NCBI GenBank assembly: GCA_024220525.1
Contig: JAMYWO010000341.1
Coordinates: forward strand, 1 to 38,195
Reading direction: 5' to 3'
Length of the DNA: 38,195 nt
From: Cochliopodium minus
Lineage: Eukaryota > Discosea > Himatismenida > Cochliopodiidae
Shown: positions 18,893 through 29,400 of the stretch, one piece after another
Layout of the letters: the number at the start of each line of letters is the position of its first letter
How positions within the stretch are numbered: the first letter of the stretch is position 1
Position numbers and translations under genes: made by a program
The notes under the pieces: model-generated
Seen by the model: the letters and a program-made list of their open reading frames with translations, nothing else
The model's database searches: none
What the model was told of the DNA's origin: nothing

Positions 18893-19275
18893 NNNNNNNN
18901 NNNNNNNNNNNNNNNNNNNNNNNNNNNNNNNNNNNNNNNNNNNNNNNNNNNNNNNNNNNNNNNNNNNNNNNNNNNNNNNNNNNNNNNNNNNNNNNNNNNN
19001 NNNNNNNNNNNNNNNNNNNNNNNNNNNNNNNNNNNNNNNNNNNNNNNNNNNNNNNNNNNNNNNNNNNNNNNNNNNNNNNNNNNNNNNNNNNNNNNNNNNN
19101 NNNNNNNNNNNNNNNNNNNNNNNNNNNNNNNNNNNNNNNNNNNNNNNNNNNNNNNNNNNNNNNNNNNNNNNNNNNNNNNNNNNNNNNNNNNNNNNNNNNN
19201 NNNNNNNNNNNNNNNNNNNNNNNNNNNNNNNNNNNNNNNNNNNNNNNNNNNNNNNNNNNNNNNNNNNNNNNNNNN
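18893..19275. other. Assembly gap (383 N)
   Basis: Unsequenced. The flanks differ: a duplicated gene exon on the left, a GC-richer broken coding-like stretch on the right. Confidence 1.
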
Positions 19276-20155
19276 ATCTCTTTTCCTTTTGAATTCCTGA
19301 TTTAAAAAGAGATCCCTCCTTGCAGATTCGATCCAGTTTATGGAAAGAGTTTTAACAAATCTCGCCTAGAAGAGATCTTATTTCATTTTCCATTCTCCTT
19401 TCTTTCTCAGTTAGGCAGGGAATGACAGTTCTCTCAAAGAATATTCCTTCTTTTCTTCCTACTCATTTGGTTTGGAGACTTTTTGCTTTTCCATCTTTCT
19501 TTATGCTTTTCCAACTTTCCCGTTTGAATTTTTAGATGTCAAGAAGTCCCTCTTTGGTCAGCCCTTTAATTGTAACTGAATGCGATCCTTTTGTGTAATG
19601 CAGCCCATCGTAGTGTAATTTACTTCTTTTGATGAATTGATGATAATATCTTTCTGCTTTTTGTTCATCGTTTGGGAAAAGACAGTGGATTTCTTACCAA
19701 TAGGCCTTCAATATGTTAACGATTTTTGTGAATTGATAAGGTACAAATCTTCTTTTTGAGAGTGGCCGAAGACAACTGAAGCAAGATATTTGATAGAAAC
19801 AAGCTTTTTTGTGCGCAAAGGATGGTCTAACTTGTTGAATATCCCCTTTGTGGATTATAACTGCACAAAACAGACTCTATTGCCAGATTTTTTGATTTCT
19901 CGAATTTCCCTCCACAACTTTCGATTACTTGTTTTAGTAGATCGTTGAAATTGTCATATCCAGTGATACCAATAGCACCAAAAATGTGGAACGTCGAAAA
20001 ATTTTTTTACTTGCTCGATAAATAACTCTGGGAGAATACAAGTTAAAAAGAGTGGATTATTTGAAATATAATAAACAAAAATATACCAAAAACCAGGAAT
20101 CAAGGAGAAAAACTTATCATGCATTAGTGCTTTTCTTTTAACATTCTCTTTCATT
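19276..20155 (-). pseudogene. Degenerate coding stretch with BRCT-like fragments
   Basis: Less AT-rich than its neighbours and without clear introns, but no long frame survives. On the minus strand one frame reads GAIGITGYDNFNDLLKQVIE followed by SCGGKF, and another reads TKKLVSIKYLASVVFG then EDLYLI. Together these resemble the first strand-helix and the later helix of a BRCT domain (F-x-I-T-G ... I-x-x-x-G-G-K). The pieces lie in different frames with stops between. Either this is a decayed DNA-repair-type gene or the sequence next to the gap is of low quality. The frame at 19954-20154 (MKENVKRKALMHDKFFSLIP) belongs to the same stretch. BRCT identity is tentative. Confidence 0.3.
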
Positions 20156-20308
20156 TCTTATTTGAAGTATTGTTAAATATGGGAATTATCCCGTTTGTAT
20201 ATGTGTTTGTTTTGGTTTATGTTTAAATTTTGATGTTGATGATCTTTCAATCTTCCAAATGGGATCCCTTTTGGGGTTCATTAATATCAAAGTTGTGTAC
20301 AATATTAT

Positions 20309-20954
20309 NTCTTGCATAATAATCATTGCAACATTCTTCTGATCCAACATGAGGTAAATTTTGTGAATATCCTCCAAATGTTCTACCTGCTCTGATCAGT
20401 TCACTATTTATTTTTATTCAAAAGATTTAAAATATAAAAAAAATTCAAAAAATTGATCATCAGTTTTATAGGTTTTAAAGTTGATTTTTTCTTACGATGC
20501 CAAATTTTTCTTGTCATAAAAATAATAGGGGCAATCATTATCTCTGACTCCTTGTGTTGACCCAGAGAAAAATGCCAGATAGTTTGGCTGACTTGGATGT
20601 GTCACTCCATAAGAATTCTAAAATGAAAATTAAAGGGAAATTGTTGAATTCTAAATGAAAAATGAAAATGAAGATTAATCCTATTTCTTTTATTTTATTT
20701 ATAATTTTGACACAATTTTTTTTATAATTGTTTATTTTTTTGTTTCTCCATTTAAATTAAAATTCTTTTACAATGAATAAAGCACCATTATTTGCCAAAT
20801 TGTTGATATAAGGTGCATCAATCTTCCCAATCACATCCATGAATCCGTGGTTTTCTTGGAAGACGATCACGATGTTCTCTGGGATGGTATTATATGATAA
20901 AACCATAGAAACAAATATATAAAAGAGCAAATAGAAAAACAAATTTGAGTTCAT
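20309..20954 (-). pseudogene. Secreted phosphoesterase, truncated copy A
   Basis: Exons 20954-20772, 20617-20496 and 20403 onward match the intact neighbour at 21107-22116 exon for exon, with the same intron positions and phases. It has a signal peptide (MNSNLFFYLLFYIFVSMVLS) and the metal-site motif ENIVIVFQENHGF, then THPSQPNYLAFFSG and GGYSQNLPHVGSEECCNDYY. At the N at 20309 the similarity stops abruptly, within the third exon; the last third, including the DEDD motif, is absent. Sequence beyond the N does not resemble the family. Truncation could be biological or an assembly join. See copy B for function. Confidence 0.7.
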
Positions 20955-21106
20955 TATCTCCAAATTTTTTAATTGCTATTTGAATTTTTTATTAAATTAA
21001 ATATATTATTTCAAGATAAAATCAGAAAGCTATAAATAAAATTCCAAAAAAAAATCAATTCTTAATGAATTAGATGGAGAATCAAAATTTTTAAAGAAAG
21101 AAAATT

Positions 21107-22116
21107 TTATTTTTGATTATTCTTTTGCCATTCATCAAAGATAGGAACTTCGTTGGTTATTGAAGTCAAATTGTACATTTTTTGAAGCATACTCAACAAG
21201 TTGTAGTGGTTGATATGTTGAGAGTATTGTCCTTTTTTGACCATGGAGCCGTAAAAGATGGTTGCCACTCTGTTTACACTGGCAAAGGTGTTGTCTTCAT
21301 CTGATGTGATGATGAGAAGTGCATTGTGAGTTTCAGTGTAATTTTTATAAAAATCTAAGTTTTGTTTTAACCAGTTGTCAGCTTGGATAATTGATCCTAA
21401 AATTAATTTTATTATATTTAAAAGAAAATTTGAATTGGAAATATTTTTTTTTCACCATCATGCATATCATACATCTGATTTGGTACAATTATGGATACAG
21501 TTGGGAGATCACAACATGCTGAGTTACATACAAAGTTGGTGAAAGGCATGTTGACCGAGGAAGGGACATTGTCAAAGTTCACCCATGGATTATGCTTTCT
21601 TGCATAATAATCATTGCAACATTCTTCTGATCCAACATGAGGTAAATTTTGTGAATATCCTCCAAATGTTCTACTTGAAATTATCAATTCCCTATTGATA
21701 ATATTATTTAATATTATTATATAATATATTCCCTATTTTCGAAATTTTTAATTTTTTCTTACGATGCCAAATTTTTCACATTATGAAAGGTATATGGGCA
21801 ATTGTTATCTCTGACTCCCTGTGTTGACCCAGAGAAAAATGCCAAATAGTTTGGCTGACTTGGATGTGTCACACCAAAAGAATTCTTAAATAAAAATTGA
21901 AGGAAATTGTTAAAATTTCTTTTTAAAACTCAATACATTGAATAAAGCCCCATTATTGGCAAGGTTATTGATATATGGTGCATCTCTATTTCCTATCAGA
22001 TCTAAAAATCCGTGGTTTTCTTGGAATACGATAACGATATTTTCTGGGATGATATTGTATGAGAGGATAATTTGAGCATAGAGAAAAATAAAAAAAAACA
22101 TGATATCTTTCTTCAT
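21107..22116 (-). CDS. Secreted phosphoesterase (acid phosphatase / phospholipase-C-like superfamily), copy B
   Basis: Four exons (22116-21937, 21884-21763, 21691-21456, 21396-21107) join in phase to 275 residues. A signal peptide (MKKDIMFFFIFLYAQIILS) leads into ENIVIVFQENHGFLDLIG, the N-terminal metal-binding signature of the alkaline-phosphatase-like phosphoesterase family. Further motifs are THPSQPNYLAFFSGSTQGVR (nucleophile region), NQMYDMHDGSIIQADNWL and LLIITSDEDDNTFASVNRV, then HINHYNLLSMLQKMYNL. This order matches bacterial SapM/AcpA-type acid phosphatases. Known: such enzymes hydrolyse phosphomonoesters, including phosphoinositides. Inferred: secreted or vacuolar phosphatase. The ATG at 22116 is the first true ATG. 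Neighbours are a truncated copy (20309-20954) and an opposite-strand fragment (26112-26390). Confidence 0.85.
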
Positions 22117-22215
22117 TTCCAATTTTTTTTAAATTTGAAAAAATATATTTTTCGTTTAAATCAAATTGTGATGAAAAGAAATCAAGATTTTTTTTTTTTC
22201 GAAAATGTCTTTCTT

Positions 22216-24219
22216 TTAATCAATCAAAACCAAGTCTTTTCCATATTTCTTGAGAATATAATTTTTGGTAGAAATGAGACCAACACACTTCTTGACGAAC
22301 TGAATCTTGTTAGTGATAGCAGTGGAAAACATGGCGGAGAATTTTTGGCCTTTGTCCCAAATATTTTTGCAGTTGAATTTGCAACCCAAAAAGTCACCAT
22401 TGACTGAAAAATAAATACGACCTTCCTCGACGTTGACTAAAACACCAATGTTGTCTCCTTGTTTGAATTTGGGGTTTCTATCATCTTGAGCAACTCCTAT
22501 CCTTCCCAAAGTTCCTCTCGAATCTTTTAAATCAAATTAAACAATAATCGTCATAGTTTTGTTAAAATTCAAAATGAAGTTTTTAAATAGGATGTTTGTA
22601 CTATCAATTATAATAAGAAAATTTTTACCATAACCACCAAGCCAAATGTTTGTGTGATCCTTTTATTTATTATGTTATTTTATTATTTTATTATTTATTA
22701 TTTTATTATTTTATTTTATTATTTTATTATTTATTATTTTTTATTTTTTATTTTTTATTTTCATTTTATAGCTATATTGTTTATTATTTATTTATTATTT
22801 TATTTTTTTATTATTTTATTATTTTTTATTTATTATTTTATTTATTATTTTCATTTTATATTGTTTATTATTTATTTATTGTTTATTTTTTTTATTTATT
22901 TTATTTATTTTACTTGTTGGGGACACGTGTCAGGGCTGAATGTTTCAGTCTTTGTAATCCCACTTAAAATTTTTTTATTTGTAATGCATTTACTAGAAGA
23001 TATATGGAGGGTCGTAAGATTCAAGAATACGAAACTCAAAGTAATGCGTTCCTTTTAAAAAAAAATTATATTAAAAATGAAAATAAATGAAAATAAAACT
23101 AAAAAAAAAAAATGATTCAAAAAAGAACAATAACAAAACAAACAATATGAAATATATTAAATAATAAAATACCCTTCTCGAAAGGTTTCGAAGCAAAAAT
23201 GCTCAACCAACTTCCTCCATTCTGCCCATAAAACTCATCACCCTTTTCGTTGAGCTTGTATTGAGTACACATGTTGGTGGTGTCGAATTTGCATTCGACA
23301 GAGCAGTATTTCATTACCAAGTAGAATTCCGTGCAGTGTTTGTCGTAGGCGTAGTTCTCGTCGTTAGACAGTTGGAGACTTTTAGTGAATTCATCTATTT
23401 CTATCTGGTTCATCATTTCAAGAGATTCCTGCTCATTTTTTTTAAAAAGTTTTTAACTTCTTGTTTCTGTTATATAGGAACATTTATAAATTTTTAGTTT
23501 CTCCATCATGATCACATGATCAGTATAATGCTTAAAATCATAAATCATGGTAATTACTGTATAATTGAAACCACTTTATTTTATATGCATTCAAAGGATT
23601 TTTTAGGGGATTCTCATTATGACCCGAATGACATATCTTTATTAGAAAGAGAAATATTTATTGTTTTTTTAATTTCGATGTGATTCTTGGTTTTTACAGA
23701 TTTCTCAATAAAGATTTATAAAAAAAAATTTCAATTATTCATTGATAAAGCAATCAAAGTTCATATCATTAGGCCAAATAATTTTTTTTTTAATATTTTG
23801 TTAATGGAAACCCATGAACATTTATTAAAACGCGGAGAAATAAATTGCTCAATGAATAATTAATTATTTTTAAATTTACAATCAAAATTATTTTTTATCT
23901 GATTCGCATTCTAATGAGAATTATTTGGCCGTATGATATTTTGATGTATTTTATTGAAAAAAATGAATTATACCTTTTTATATAAAATATTGCTATAGGT
24001 AGAGTTGATCATGAGTTTATGGAAGAATTTATTGAGGGACATGATTTTGGGATATTCATTCCATTCCAGATAGCTCACCACATTTATCAATATATTTTTT
24101 GGTAAAGACTCAAATGGAGAGGAGGGATGAATATTATCAAAATCTTGAAAGATTTTCTCAAGTAACTTCTCTGTTTTTATTCTTTTATCTTTATTCAGTG
24201 CATCCAAGATGGGATCCAT
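22216..24219 (-). CDS. F-box and SPRY domain protein
   Basis: Six exons (24219-23974, 23428-23173, 23051-22994, 22962-22914, 22659-22629, 22523-22216) join in phase to 315 residues. Exon 1 carries an F-box: FESLPKNILINVVSYLEWNE followed by KIMSLNKFFHKL. The remainder is a SPRY/B30.2 fold: GTHYFEFRILESYDPPYIFY, GITKTETFSP, DHTNIWLGGYDSRGTLGRI, then QGDNIGVLVNVEEGRIYFSV and NGDFLG. Known: F-box proteins recruit SCF ubiquitin ligases and the second domain picks the substrate, as in FBXO45. Inferred: an SCF substrate adaptor. The first intron is unusually long (545 nt), so the F-box exon could be a separate gene, although phase 0 matches. One exon is only 31 nt. The 254-nt intron at 22660-22913 is a pure TTA/TTTA-type repeat. 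Confidence 0.75.
22665..22912. repeat. Low-complexity TTATT/TTTA repeat in an intron
   Basis: Almost only T and A on the plus strand, with irregular TTATTT units. It forms the fourth intron of the F-box/SPRY gene. It reads openly in two frames but codes for nothing plausible. Confidence 0.85.
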
Positions 24220-24397
24220 AAGTTTTCAAATCTATATTTTTTTATTTATTTCCAATTAATTGAATCAATGTAAAACAACATTAACCAGAAAGAAATATAT
24301 CTATTGGCTTCTTTGTTTGAATTAAATTGAATTTAAATTATTTTGGTGTCAAAAATCAAATTAAAGATGCTCAAAGTAAAATAAAAAAATATTCAAA

Positions 24398-25063
24398 ATG
24401 GAAGAAGAACTAATAGATTTGTATGATATCAAAGAAAATGATAATGTCACCAATGATAACAAATTTTTAAACTTCGAAGAAACTGTAAAACTGACACTTA
24501 AATAATTACTATATACTCAAAGATATAAATAAATCTTCTTACTCCAATAGATATATCTTGCGACTGCACACAATACCAAAAACAAGAAAAAGTAAAAAAA
24601 AAAAATTTACAAATTAGAAATTTAAGAATTGTTCTCATCATCATCAGAAAATAATAATTTAAATTTTCATTTTTTATATTATTCTAGCCACAATGATTGG
24701 GAGATTGATGAATTTTGGATCGGTATCATTGTTCTTGTTAGAATATTCAATATGATTACAATCAGTCTTTTGAATGAGAATAAAACTGTATTCCTAAAAT
24801 CTCAATTTAAGTGTGATGATAAAAAAGAAAACATCATTGAGATAGATGAAGATACTTTGATAATGAAATACTTAGTTTCAGGAAAATCCCAAGAAATAGG
24901 GATCAAATTTTATAATTCTGAATCATATAAAGCATTCATGAATATAATCAACAAAAATCTTGATATTTTGACGGAAGAGAATTCCATTAAAACCTTACCT
25001 GAAGATAATGCACCAGAGTTAAAAGAATTTCAGATAAAAGCTGTATGTTTCCAAAGAAAATAA
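24398..25063 (+). CDS. Protein paralogous to its downstream neighbour, unknown function
   Basis: Three exons (24398-24484, 24551-24591, 24688-25063) join in phase to 167 residues. The C-terminal half, IEIDEDTLIMKYLVSGKSQE followed by FYNSESYKAFMNIINKNLD, resembles RDEIIVLKYLNKEGG ... SKGGYETFMKLVNRDLE of the next gene. The pattern of short strands followed by a final helix suggests a PH/GRAM-like fold, which is inference. A hydrophobic stretch (FWIGIIVLVRIFNMITISLL) precedes it. Unlike its neighbour it ends before any paired membrane segments. Start is the first ATG. It may instead be the 5' half of a longer gene if a donor near 25040 is used. Confidence 0.5.
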
Positions 25064-25158
25064 TTCCTTAAAGAAATTAATCTTTTTTTTCAAAATAGTC
25101 ACTATCAGCAAGATTAAGGGGCAAAAAGTAAAACAATTGATTTTAATATTTGTAAAAA

Positions 25159-26039
25159 ATGAATATTAATTTTTATATTTTCGATAGTGAAGTTGAGTCA
25201 AGGCTAGGAAATGTGTCAATAGAAAGAAAAGAAAATCAATTCACAATAATCATATATGACGAAAAACATATTGAATTAAACAAAATTGAATTCAATGATG
25301 AAGAGAAAAAAGAGCATGTCAAAGAGAAAAGAGATGAAATCATCGTTCTGAAATATTTGAATAAAGAAGGGGGAAATGAACAGTTGGCTGTCAAAATGTT
25401 AAGCAAAGGGGGATACGAAACATTCATGAAATTAGTAAACAGAGATCTTGAAACACTTAAAAAAGAAATAGAGTTCGAACATGGATTAGAACACATGATT
25501 CCATTGAAAGATTTGGAAGTGGAAAGAAGGATTATTTGTTTTGTTTCCGTTGGAATATTTTTTTTAATCAATTCAATTTTTTCTTTAATAATGTTAAATA
25601 AGCCCTTCCTAAGAGAATTGATCTTTTACATTCCTTTACCATTATTTCTCATGTAAGTTTTTTTAAAAAATTTTAGAAACTAATATTTTTTTCAAGAACT
25701 GTTTTTTGTTTGGCTTTTGCAATTATAAAGTTTTACACAAATCCAAAAAAAATTGAATTTGACCAAGACAAAAATGAAATGAGAGTTCTATTCCCATCCG
25801 ACAACAAAAAAATTTATCTTCTGAATAACATTTCAAGAATAGAAATAAGTTCTTTAATAGGGGATCATTTCATCGAAGTTTACTTTGAAAAGGATCAATC
25901 TTTCAAGTACAAAATGAAAGGAGAACCTCATAAGATTTTTGATAACATTAAAAAAATTAATCATTTGATGTCAAGTAGCTTTGGAAGGGAATTTAAAGTG
26001 GAAACAAACAAATTCTATAATGGTCATTTTGTTTTTTAA
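25159..26039 (+). CDS. Two-span membrane protein with a PH/GRAM-like region, unknown function
   Basis: Two exons (25159-25652, 25697-26039) join in phase to 278 residues across a 44-nt intron. Order: a charged domain (residues 1-110) with IIIYDEKHIELNKIEFNDEE and YETFMKLVNRDLETL; two hydrophobic segments (RIICFVSVGIFFLINSIFSL and a second spanning the exon join, LIFYIPLPLFLITVFCLAFA); then a second strand-rich domain (KIEFDQDKNEMRVLFPSDNK, KIYLLNNISRIEISS) ending in a helix, KIFDNIKKINHLMSS. The hairpin of two membrane segments puts both flanking domains on the same side, probably the cytosol. The first domain is paralogous to the gene at 24398-25063. No family recognised. Confidence 0.65.
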
Positions 26040-26111
26040 AAGACTGACTAATTTTTGAAAGATAAATCTTAATAAATAAATCTGATTTTATGAATTTAAT
26101 TTATTGTTCTA

Positions 26112-26390
26112 GGAGATTGCTTAATTTGCTCTCATTTTTAAACTTAAACTTGGATTTTTACAAAAATTACACTGAAACTCACAGTGCACTTCTCATCATC
26201 ACAGCAGATGAAGACCCTTGTCAATGAGAACAGAGTGGCAACCATCTTTTCTGGGTCCATGGATAAAAAAGGACAATACTCTCAACATATCAATCACTAC
26301 AACTTGTTGAGTATGCTTCAAAAAATGTACAATTTGACATCCATCACCCGTGAAGCTCCTATCTCTGATGAATGGATGAGAAAAGTTTAA
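26112..26390 (+). pseudogene. Phosphoesterase last-exon fragment, opposite strand
   Basis: After an intron-like TTCTAG this stretch aligns with the last exon of the gene at 21107-22116: DFYKNYTETHSALLIITADE, then NRVATIFSGSMDKKGQYSQH and HINHYNLLSMLQKMYNLTSI. Where the intact gene reads DEDDNTFASVNRV this copy has lost bases, so the two parts are in different frames. The first approximately 50 bases of the exon are diverged. No upstream exons are present; 25.2-26.0 kb is a different gene. Retention of the exon boundary shows a DNA-level duplication rather than a retrocopy. Confidence 0.75.
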
Positions 26391-26477
26391 TTAAATAAAA
26401 AACACCTCAAAATTATATTATTTGCATTTATTTTATTTAATACATTTTCAAATTTTTTTTTCTCGTTAAAATTTTCA

Positions 26478-29400
26478 TCACTTTAATTGATGAAGAAGGA
26501 GCTCAATCACTAGTGCAATGTTCTCTAATTTGCTTTTGAGATTCAAGTTGCTGAAACTTTCATCATCTTTCTGTATTTGCAGAAAATTCAAAAACTTTTG
26601 GAGATTCTCTTTCAAAACTTCCCCCAACGACTTTTCTTTTATGAGGGAAGGAATATCTGTGATGGGTTGTTTGCTGTTGAGTGTGGAGTTGAAAGTTTGG
26701 AACACGTTGGAGAAAGATTCCCATGCTTTTATTTCATCTTGAGAATCTTGTATTTGTTTGTTGAAATCGATGAGAATTGTATGATTGTCCTTCATTAGTT
26801 CTTGTGCTGAAAAAAAATGTGAAAAAATAAAAAAAAAGTTTAAAAATAAAAAGTAGAAAGCAGAAAAAATAATAAAAAATAAAGCATTAATAATAGTGAA
26901 CGAATCATAAGAAAAAAAGAAATAATAAAAATAGATTAAAAAATTTAAAAATAAATCATTTAAAAAATAACAAAAAAAAGAAAAATTAATCAAATAAAAT
27001 AAAAATAAAAATGAAAATAAAAATAAATATAAATCATTTTGAATAAATTAAAAAAAATTAAGCACCTTTGTTGTTGTGACTCTCCAATTCCCTTTTTAAC
27101 TCAAACTTTCTGGATCTAAGTTTTTCAAGCTTCAAAATCAACTCTTTCTCTTCCTTCTCCAAAGAGTAGATTTCATCTTCCAGATTGTTCATTTTATTCT
27201 TGAATTCACCACCCAAGTTGGAAGATAAATAGTTTTCCTTCTTCTTTTTAGTATCTTCTAGCTCTGTTTTCCTACTTAAAAATTCTTTGTCAAAGTGGTT
27301 CTGTACACTGCTCAGGAAATCAACATTTGAAGATTTTATTTCTAAATGGATTACAAAAAACAGTTTGAAAAAAATTTCACAAAAAAAAAAATGATAAATT
27401 TCCAAGAATAAAAATAAAAATTAAAAAATAAAACTAATCATTGAAAAGATTTAATCAAACAATAAAACTAAATTTATATTTTTATATAAAATTTAAAACT
27501 ATAAAATAATTGAAAAAAAATTAAAAAAAATAAAAGTAATCATTGAAAAAATTAAAAAAATTAAATTAACTTTGATAAAAATGATGAATAAAAAACCAAA
27601 AAAATATTGGAAATCAAAATTGAAAACTTTTTTGGTTTGAATATCAGAAATGACTCAACAAAAAATTAAAAAAAAGAAACAAACCTTGTTGGGAAAAATA
27701 AGAAAACAACTCATAAAAATCACAAATAAACTGGCTGGTCTGGGAAGGCTCTGGGGAGAAAGACTCGAGGAGAAAAGGAGAGCTGGAAACCTTGCTGAAG
27801 GAGTCGAAAAACTTGTACTGAGCAAGATTGTTAATGAGCTGGTTGATCTGCTCCTCATTCAACTTGCAGTTGTTAAATTCTTCAATGAAAGCGACGGTGT
27901 TGATGATTTCTTCGTCGGTCATATTGGAACCTACAACAAGAGTGAGGAACTTCCAAAGGTTGCCCTTTTTGACACGGTAAGACTTGGTGAAGTATTCGTT
28001 GGCGAAGGCATGGATGCCCGACTTTGAATTGAAAGCGATGTTGTTGAGTACGTCAATCACTTCGCTGGAAGAATTCTTCTTCATTTCTATGGTGGGGCTC
28101 TGATCGACAAAGTACTCCTCATACTTGTTGATGAGGTAGTACTTGAAAATGTTCTCAAAGCCCTTCGTTTTGTTGAATGCATCCCTGTAAGTGATGAAAT
28201 ATCCTCCTGCGTCGACCATATTCTCTTTGTCACTCATTGCGGATATGAACCCAATAACCAGATTTTCCATGGACTGACCCTTCGAGTTGGAAGTTTGGAC
28301 TTCTATTCTCCTTCTCAAAGACTCCAAGTTTTGCACGGATGTTTTGATGAGGCTTTCGTTGGTGACCACCATGCTCGATCTCATCTTCGGATCTATTTCC
28401 GTCACTCCTTCCTTGAGCTGTTTGGAGAGTATATCGAGATTTTCTCTTTCTAATCCTCTCACATAGAACAAAAAGTTGAAGAGCTCTTTTTTCTCGAAAG
28501 GATACTTTGTGATGATCAAAGAATTCAAAGTTTTGATCAAAGTCCCTACTTGTATACACTTCTTCCAGTTGATCATATTTTCGTTGTACAACCTCATCTC
28601 CTCGAGATAAGTAAACTCTGTCAAATGATTTCCGAGACAGTACACGCCAGGAACCTGTTTGTTAGAAAGCTCGTTGATTTTGGCCTTGTACTCTTTCGTT
28701 CTTATGTCGAAGAAGTCTATGTAGTTGCTCAATATTTCTTGTGATCTCGGTTTGAGTTTTATGATTCCTTTGCTGCTTAGATTGAATATTGTACTTGAGC
28801 TATAAACACAACAAATCCAAGTGTATGCAGAAAAATTGTTGAGTTTGAAACATTCCTAAATAAAATTAAAATAATTTAAATTTAAAAAATAAAATTTATT
28901 TAAATTTGAAACAAAGAAAATTAAGAAAAACATTTTACCTCAGCTATTAAAAGCCATTTGTTTGCTCTCTCACTTCTAATTTTTTCATTTGGTGTTTGCA
29001 AGATTGTGCTCGAACACCAATTTGAAAAATTATTGAAACAATCAATTCCACGAATGATGTTTTGAGCATTCTCTTTCGACTTTTGCCATTTAGTTTTCAA
29101 AAACTCTGAACCAGTGATGGCAGAAAAAATATGTTGTTCGACAAGGCAGATTTGCTCAGCTACTTCTTTGGGATTCATCTCAAAAAATAAATTTGTAAGA
29201 TCTTTATCTATAGAAGGTGGAGGCTTGTAAAAACTATTTTCTTTGGCCAAAAGCTTCAAAATCTTTGATTGAAAAGTCGGATTGTTTTGAGTGATCATCT
29301 CGATGAATTTGTGTACCCTTTCGAAAATGTTTTCTAACTCGAAGATGTCGAGATTTTGTTTTGATTTCGTCCATTTTTCCATGAAAAGGATTATTCTCGT

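Noticed and set aside
18793-19305. Frames running through the gap
   Set aside because: They consist almost entirely of undetermined residues.
22654-23058. Plus-strand hydrophobic frames rich in Phe, Tyr and Ile
   Set aside because: Translation of the TTATT intronic repeat of the F-box/SPRY gene.
27650-28744. Several plus- and minus-strand frames over the RasGEF catalytic exon
   Set aside because: Antisense or out-of-frame shadows of a well-supported 362-codon exon frame.
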